A DNA stretch of 40,482 nt, from IMG/VR virus record IMGVR_UViG_3300010396_000069, positions 1 through 40,482 of that record. One strand, written 5' to 3'. The notes beneath the pieces were generated by a model. It saw only the letters and a program-made list of their open reading frames with translations. It ran no database searches and was not told the DNA's origin. This document shows, piece by piece, positions 38,115 to 40,482 of the stretch; the first letter of the stretch is position 1; each line of letters opens with the position of its first letter. A program made the position numbers and the translations under genes. Source of the DNA: a virus.

Positions 38115-39212
38115 ATGACGATCCCCCACGAACTGCGTGCTCATGACGGGCATGTTCACTCACCACCTTTACAGCACACGTTTGCGCATGAAAACTGCCC
38201 AGCGTGCGAAGCAACAAGGACAGATACATTGGGCTCCGATCCTGATTTCCTGCTTAAGTTGGACTTTTCTACTGCCGCCGCAAAATGGTTAGCAACGCGT
38301 AAACCTTACCTGAGAGAGCGCTCGTTCTATATGATCGAGCAGCACGTTCACCAGCTCAATCGCTTTTTTGCCGACACGAAGAGTTCAGACATTCACATCG
38401 GGCATCTGCGCCGGTATCAGCGTGAGCGCGCTGCGAATGAGAACAGGCTTTGGGCTAGGCGCGCCGGTCCTTCCATCATCAACCATGAAATGTCGGTGAT
38501 GCAGCAGTTTCTAAAGCGTTGCGGGCGCTGGAAGGACTTCGCCGACCACTACGAGCCCCTACCCCTTCCGCCGTCGAAGAAGCCTAAGGTGATGACATCT
38601 GAAGAGGAATACCGGCTATTTCAGATCGCGAAGAGTTCGCCAGACTTCGAGCTGGCTTATCTGGTCGCGAGCATCTCTGTGAACACCACGGCGTGTGGGT
38701 CTGAGCTTCGCTATCTGCGCCTGGAACACATCTCGCTAGAAGGCAGTCCGAAGTTCACCGTTAACCCTGATCACACAAAAAACGAGTTCCGTTCCCGCAC
38801 GATTCCATTGAATGCGACGGCAGCGGCCCAGATGCGGCAGTGCATTCTGCGCGCACATTCTCTCGGATCTTTCCTCCCCGAGCATTATCTGTTTCCTAAG
38901 CGAGTCACCCGCAACCTCTGGGACCCATATAAGCCAGCTTCAACTTCATGGCTTAGAACCTCATTTGCAGCGCTCAGGGAGGCCGCGGACCTGCCTTGGC
39001 TCACTCCGCATTGCCTGAGGCATCAAAGCGTCACAAAACTCTTGGAACTCGGCATAGCGCCTGAAGTCGTGAAGAGCATAAGCGGCCATATATCGGACCA
39101 AATGATGCGACATTATTGTCACACTCGATTCTCTGCATCGCTCGAGGCTTTGAGCAAAATCGACTCTGGAAGCGTCCGGCCCAATGGTAGAATCCAACGT
39201 GCGAGGGCGTAG
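38115..39212 (+). CDS. int: Tyrosine recombinase integrase, Arg I replaced
   Basis: The start has AGGAGA upstream. The 365-residue product has a SAM-like core-binding domain (about 50-155) and a catalytic domain with K222 (HTKN), H299-x-x-R302 (TPHCLRH), H325 (SGH) and Tyr334 (RHYCH). At the usual first Arg (box I, TG-x-R-x-SEL) the protein reads TTACGSEL, with Cys194 where Arg is expected; the codon is TGT, one transition from CGT. It should insert and excise the phage genome. The stop codon is bases 8-10 of the tRNA-Arg, so the likely attachment site is the tRNA. A CPAC motif lies near the N-terminus. Confidence 0.92.
   Translation: MTIPHELRAHDGHVHSPPLQHTFAHENCPACEATRTDTLGSDPDFLLKLDFSTAAAKWLATRKPYLRERSFYMIEQHVHQLNRFFADTKSSDIHIGHLRRYQRERAANENRLWARRAGPSIINHEMSVMQQFLKRCGRWKDFADHYEPLPLPPSKKPKVMTSEEEYRLFQIAKSSPDFELAYLVASISVNTTACGSELRYLRLEHISLEGSPKFTVNPDHTKNEFRSRTIPLNATAAAQMRQCILRAHSLGSFLPEHYLFPKRVTRNLWDPYKPASTSWLRTSFAALREAADLPWLTPHCLRHQSVTKLLELGIAPEVVKSISGHISDQMMRHYCHTRFSASLEALSKIDSGSVRPNGRIQRARA
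39188..39193 (+). promoter_or_regulatory. -10 box before tRNA, inside integrase gene
   Basis: TAGAAT, one base from consensus, lies about ten bases before the tRNA 5' end, within the last integrase codons. No clear -35 is seen. It could allow tRNA expression apart from the integrase promoter. Confidence 0.4.
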
Positions 39213-39279
39213 CTCAGTCGGATAGAGCAACGGTTTTCTAAACCGTTGGTCGCAGGTTCGAGTCCTGCCGCCCTCACCA
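39203..39279 (+). tRNA. tRNA-Arg: tRNA-Arg(TCT)
   Basis: GAGGGCG pairs with CGCCCTC in the acceptor stem; D-arm GCTC/GAGC; anticodon stem ACGGT/ACCGT with loop TTTCTAA, anticodon TCT (reads AGA); T-arm GCAGG/CCTGC with TTCGAGT; CCA is encoded. All bases needed for a working tRNA are present. Bases 8-10 (TAG) form the integrase stop. It is probably the att site and may also supply a codon that is rare in GC-rich hosts. Confidence 0.97.
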
Positions 39280-39283
39280 TCGA

Positions 39284-39305
39284 GGCTCCAGAAATGGGGC
39301 CTTTT
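39284..39305 (+). terminator. Rho-independent terminator after tRNA
   Basis: GGCTCC pairs with GGGGCC (one G-T) around AGAAAT and is followed by TTTT. It ends the integrase and tRNA transcript before the early promoter. Confidence 0.7.
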
Positions 39306-39316
39306 CTCTTGTGCAA

Positions 39317-39343
39317 AAATAATCAAACATCAGCCGATTATTT
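39317..39343. promoter_or_regulatory. Inverted repeat upstream of early promoter
   Basis: AAATAATC (39317-39324) and GATTATTT (39336-39343) form a perfect 8-bp inverted repeat with an 11-base spacer, ending just before the -35. Probable binding site of an early regulator. Confidence 0.55.
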
Positions 39344-39345
39344 TC

Positions 39346-39373
39346 TTGACAACATGCTGAAGGAGATTATTAT
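39346..39373 (+). promoter_or_regulatory. Strong early promoter
   Basis: TTGACA (perfect -35, 39346-39351), a 16-base spacer and TATTAT (39368-39373) give one of the best consensus promoters in the window. It faces the early genes that begin at 39553. The leader of about 170 bases holds no gene but has repeats (CATCAGCC at 39328-39335 and 39465-39472). Confidence 0.75.
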
Positions 39374-39383
39374 TGGTTTCAGC

Positions 39384-39394
39384 GATTACTAATC
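39384..39394. promoter_or_regulatory. GATTA-C-TAATC palindrome at early start site
   Basis: GATTACTAATC is an 11-bp palindrome just after the early transcription start, with the same GATTA half as the upstream inverted repeat. A repressor bound to both could close the promoter. Confidence 0.55.
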
Positions 39395-39552
39395 CAGTGG
39401 TTCATAGGATCAGTCTTCCGGCTTGGATGTGTTGTCTTACTATCATCAGCACGAGAAAGTAAGTCATCAGCCTTCTAATCTGATGGTAATGGTTAGAGCG
39501 TAAGCACGGACGGCTAATTCGACATGAACCACAACCAGCCGAGGTTGTGACG

Positions 39553-40131
39553 ATGCCGATACCCCACCAGAAGTACCCCACCGCTGACAGCAGTCAGCAT
39601 AACGGGCAAGGAATCTATTCCGAGCCTACCCCAAACAAAAAACCTCTATCTCTCTACGATCAGGCTGCGCTTGAATACCGCGCCGTGCTGATGTCCAAAG
39701 GAACCAACTATGACCCAAGTGGGAATCGTGGATCGAATCCATGCCCGAAGGACCTTCTGCTTCCTGAAGACGCCGGACGGGACCGATGTCTTCGCCCCCG
39801 CCAAGTTTTTCCCGACTCCTCAGTCGATGCAGGTGGGCCAGCGAGTGAACTTCACGATGACTCCACCCCCTCTGCCTGGACGGCTTCCAGAGGCAATCAA
39901 CATAACAATCGCGGCCTAAGCTACCCCGCAGTTGTCTACCTAGCAGCTATCGGGATTGCGATCCTTGTTTCCGGTGTCAGCTACTTCCTTCCTGTTCTTA
40001 TCGGGGCAATCTGCCATCTTGGACGCATCTGGTGGGTTATCGGAGGCGTAGCTGCTGTTCTCGTTGCTGGCGTGGTTCTGTTTTCGCTGCTGCGCATATC
40101 GGCTGTTTCCGATGAGATCGGGGGCCGGTAA
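39553..40131 (+). CDS. Early protein with two membrane helices, overlapping frame inside
   Basis: ATG 39553 follows GAGG; GTG 39547 is an alternative. The 192-residue frame has a polar N-terminus (PIPHQKYPTADSSQHNGQG, SLYDQAALEYRAVLM). Its middle stretch (about 55-120) reads as low-complexity sequence over another gene in a different frame. Two membrane helices follow (AVVYLAAIGIAILVSGVSYF and WWVIGGVAAVLVAGVVLFSL). The middle may be only a linker, or the ORF may really be two genes, the second starting within. It is the first gene of the early transcript. Confidence 0.5.
   Translation: MPIPHQKYPTADSSQHNGQGIYSEPTPNKKPLSLYDQAALEYRAVLMSKGTNYDPSGNRGSNPCPKDLLLPEDAGRDRCLRPRQVFPDSSVDAGGPASELHDDSTPSAWTASRGNQHNNRGLSYPAVVYLAAIGIAILVSGVSYFLPVLIGAICHLGRIWWVIGGVAAVLVAGVVLFSLLRISAVSDEIGGR
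39710..39919 (+). CDS. Cold-shock-like OB-fold protein nested in other frame
   Basis: The 69-residue product has the cold-shock pattern: VGIVDRIHARRTFCFLKTPDG, TDVFAPAKFF, VGQRVNFTM and RLPEAINITIA, matching G-x-V, the RNP-like F-x-F strand, the DVFxH-type strand and the final strand. An AAAGGA RBS lies eight bases before the ATG. It is read in a different frame within the 39553 gene. It may bind single-stranded RNA or DNA early in infection. Cold-shock-like look is good; the RNP aromatic set is incomplete. Confidence 0.7.
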   Translation: MTQVGIVDRIHARRTFCFLKTPDGTDVFAPAKFFPTPQSMQVGQRVNFTMTPPPLPGRLPEAINITIAA

Positions 40132-40241
40132 TGAAAACTCCTTACGTCTCTCTTTCTTACTCAATTACTGAAAGCCCTAAGAAGGTTTCCTTCACGATCT
40201 GGGTGCCGTGTGGACTCAGGAAGAACTGGGGGATCAAATGA
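40131..40241 (+). CDS. 36-residue early peptide
   Basis: The TAATG overlap links it to the membrane gene, and its stop overlaps the next ATG. The product KTPYVSLSYSITESPKKVSF then TIWVPCGLRKNWGIK is beta-rich. No family recognised. Confidence 0.45.
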   Translation: MKTPYVSLSYSITESPKKVSFTIWVPCGLRKNWGIK

Positions 40242-40438
40242 CCGCTAATCGTTGGCAGACCTTCCGCTCCTCAGATGATTCGATTCCTACGACACCATAC
40301 GAGGCTGGAGTTTTCGTGCAGAATGCGCAGATCTACCTGATGACGTTTGGCTACTCGGAAATTGATGCCCGGTTGATATTGTGTGCTGCCCACGACCGCA
40401 TTAATGCTTCGTGGTTCGACGTGAAGGAGGTTGCATGA
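40238..40438 (+). CDS. Hypothetical 66-residue early protein
   Basis: The start at 40238 overlaps the upstream stop (ATGA) and has GGGGGATC before it; the frame back to 40208 is rejected. The product has YEAGVFVQNAQIYLMTFGYSE and DARLILCAAHDRINASW, mostly helical. No function recognised. Confidence 0.6.
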   Translation: MTANRWQTFRSSDDSIPTTPYEAGVFVQNAQIYLMTFGYSEIDARLILCAAHDRINASWFDVKEVA

Positions 40439-40482
40439 GCCTCTACTCCACCAACCTACCCGCTGGCGCACAGTTCGATGAC
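40435..40482 (+). CDS. Partial early gene running off right edge
   Basis: A strong RBS (GAAGGAGG) precedes the ATG, which overlaps the upstream stop. Only 16 residues are visible (MSLYSTNLPAGAQFDD). This is too short to assign. Confidence 0.6.
   Translation, partial: MSLYSTNLPAGAQFDD

Overview
The window reads as most of the genome of a temperate, P22-type short-tailed phage (podovirus). It is either a free phage genome cut at an arbitrary point or a prophage contig. The head and injection genes follow the P22 order: small terminase candidate, large terminase, portal, scaffold, coat, gp4-like adaptor, gp10-like plug, tail-needle candidate and three injection-type proteins. A tyrosine integrase touches a complete tRNA-Arg(TCT). 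Small overlapping genes continue past the tRNA to the right edge in the same style as the left edge, so the likely circular order is early genes (39.5-40.5 kb, then 0-10.8 kb), late genes (11-37 kb), then a reverse-strand regulatory block and integrase (37-39.3 kb). The left edge lies inside a 27-bp tandem repeat, a plausible assembly break. The host cannot be named from the sequence; moderate GC and the style of the secreted and tail proteins suggest a Gram-negative soil bacterium, perhaps Acidobacteriota (inference, low confidence).

Early region: a DUF7666-type repeat protein, ERF recombinase, PD-(D/E)XK nuclease, HNH nuclease, replication organiser, an orphan beta-class DNA methyltransferase, a DUF1064 nuclease and about 20 small proteins, mostly joined by ATGA or GTGA overlaps. 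Between early and late regions (10.76-11.55 kb) lies a non-coding stretch containing a folded, tRNA-like element.

Late region: small membrane proteins, the packaging and head genes, an acyl-carrier-protein-like gene with a GNAT gene between tail and injection genes, an HExxH protein, two reverse-strand membrane peptides, three consecutive proteins with signal peptides (a fibre, a 1006-residue fibre with LamG-like and SGNH esterase domains, and a coiled-coil protein), a stand-alone LuxR-type HTH protein and a T4-type lysozyme.

Control region (37.1-39.5 kb): a reverse-strand operon headed by a ribbon-helix-helix protein, probably leaderless, with three copies of a bipartite AGACC element upstream. 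A second reverse gene diverges from the integrase; their promoters have abutting -35 boxes, and related inverted-repeat operators overlap both -10 regions. No classical CI-like repressor is visible, so this block is the best candidate for the lysogeny switch. The integrase has Cys at the usual first catalytic Arg position, and its stop codon lies inside the tRNA.
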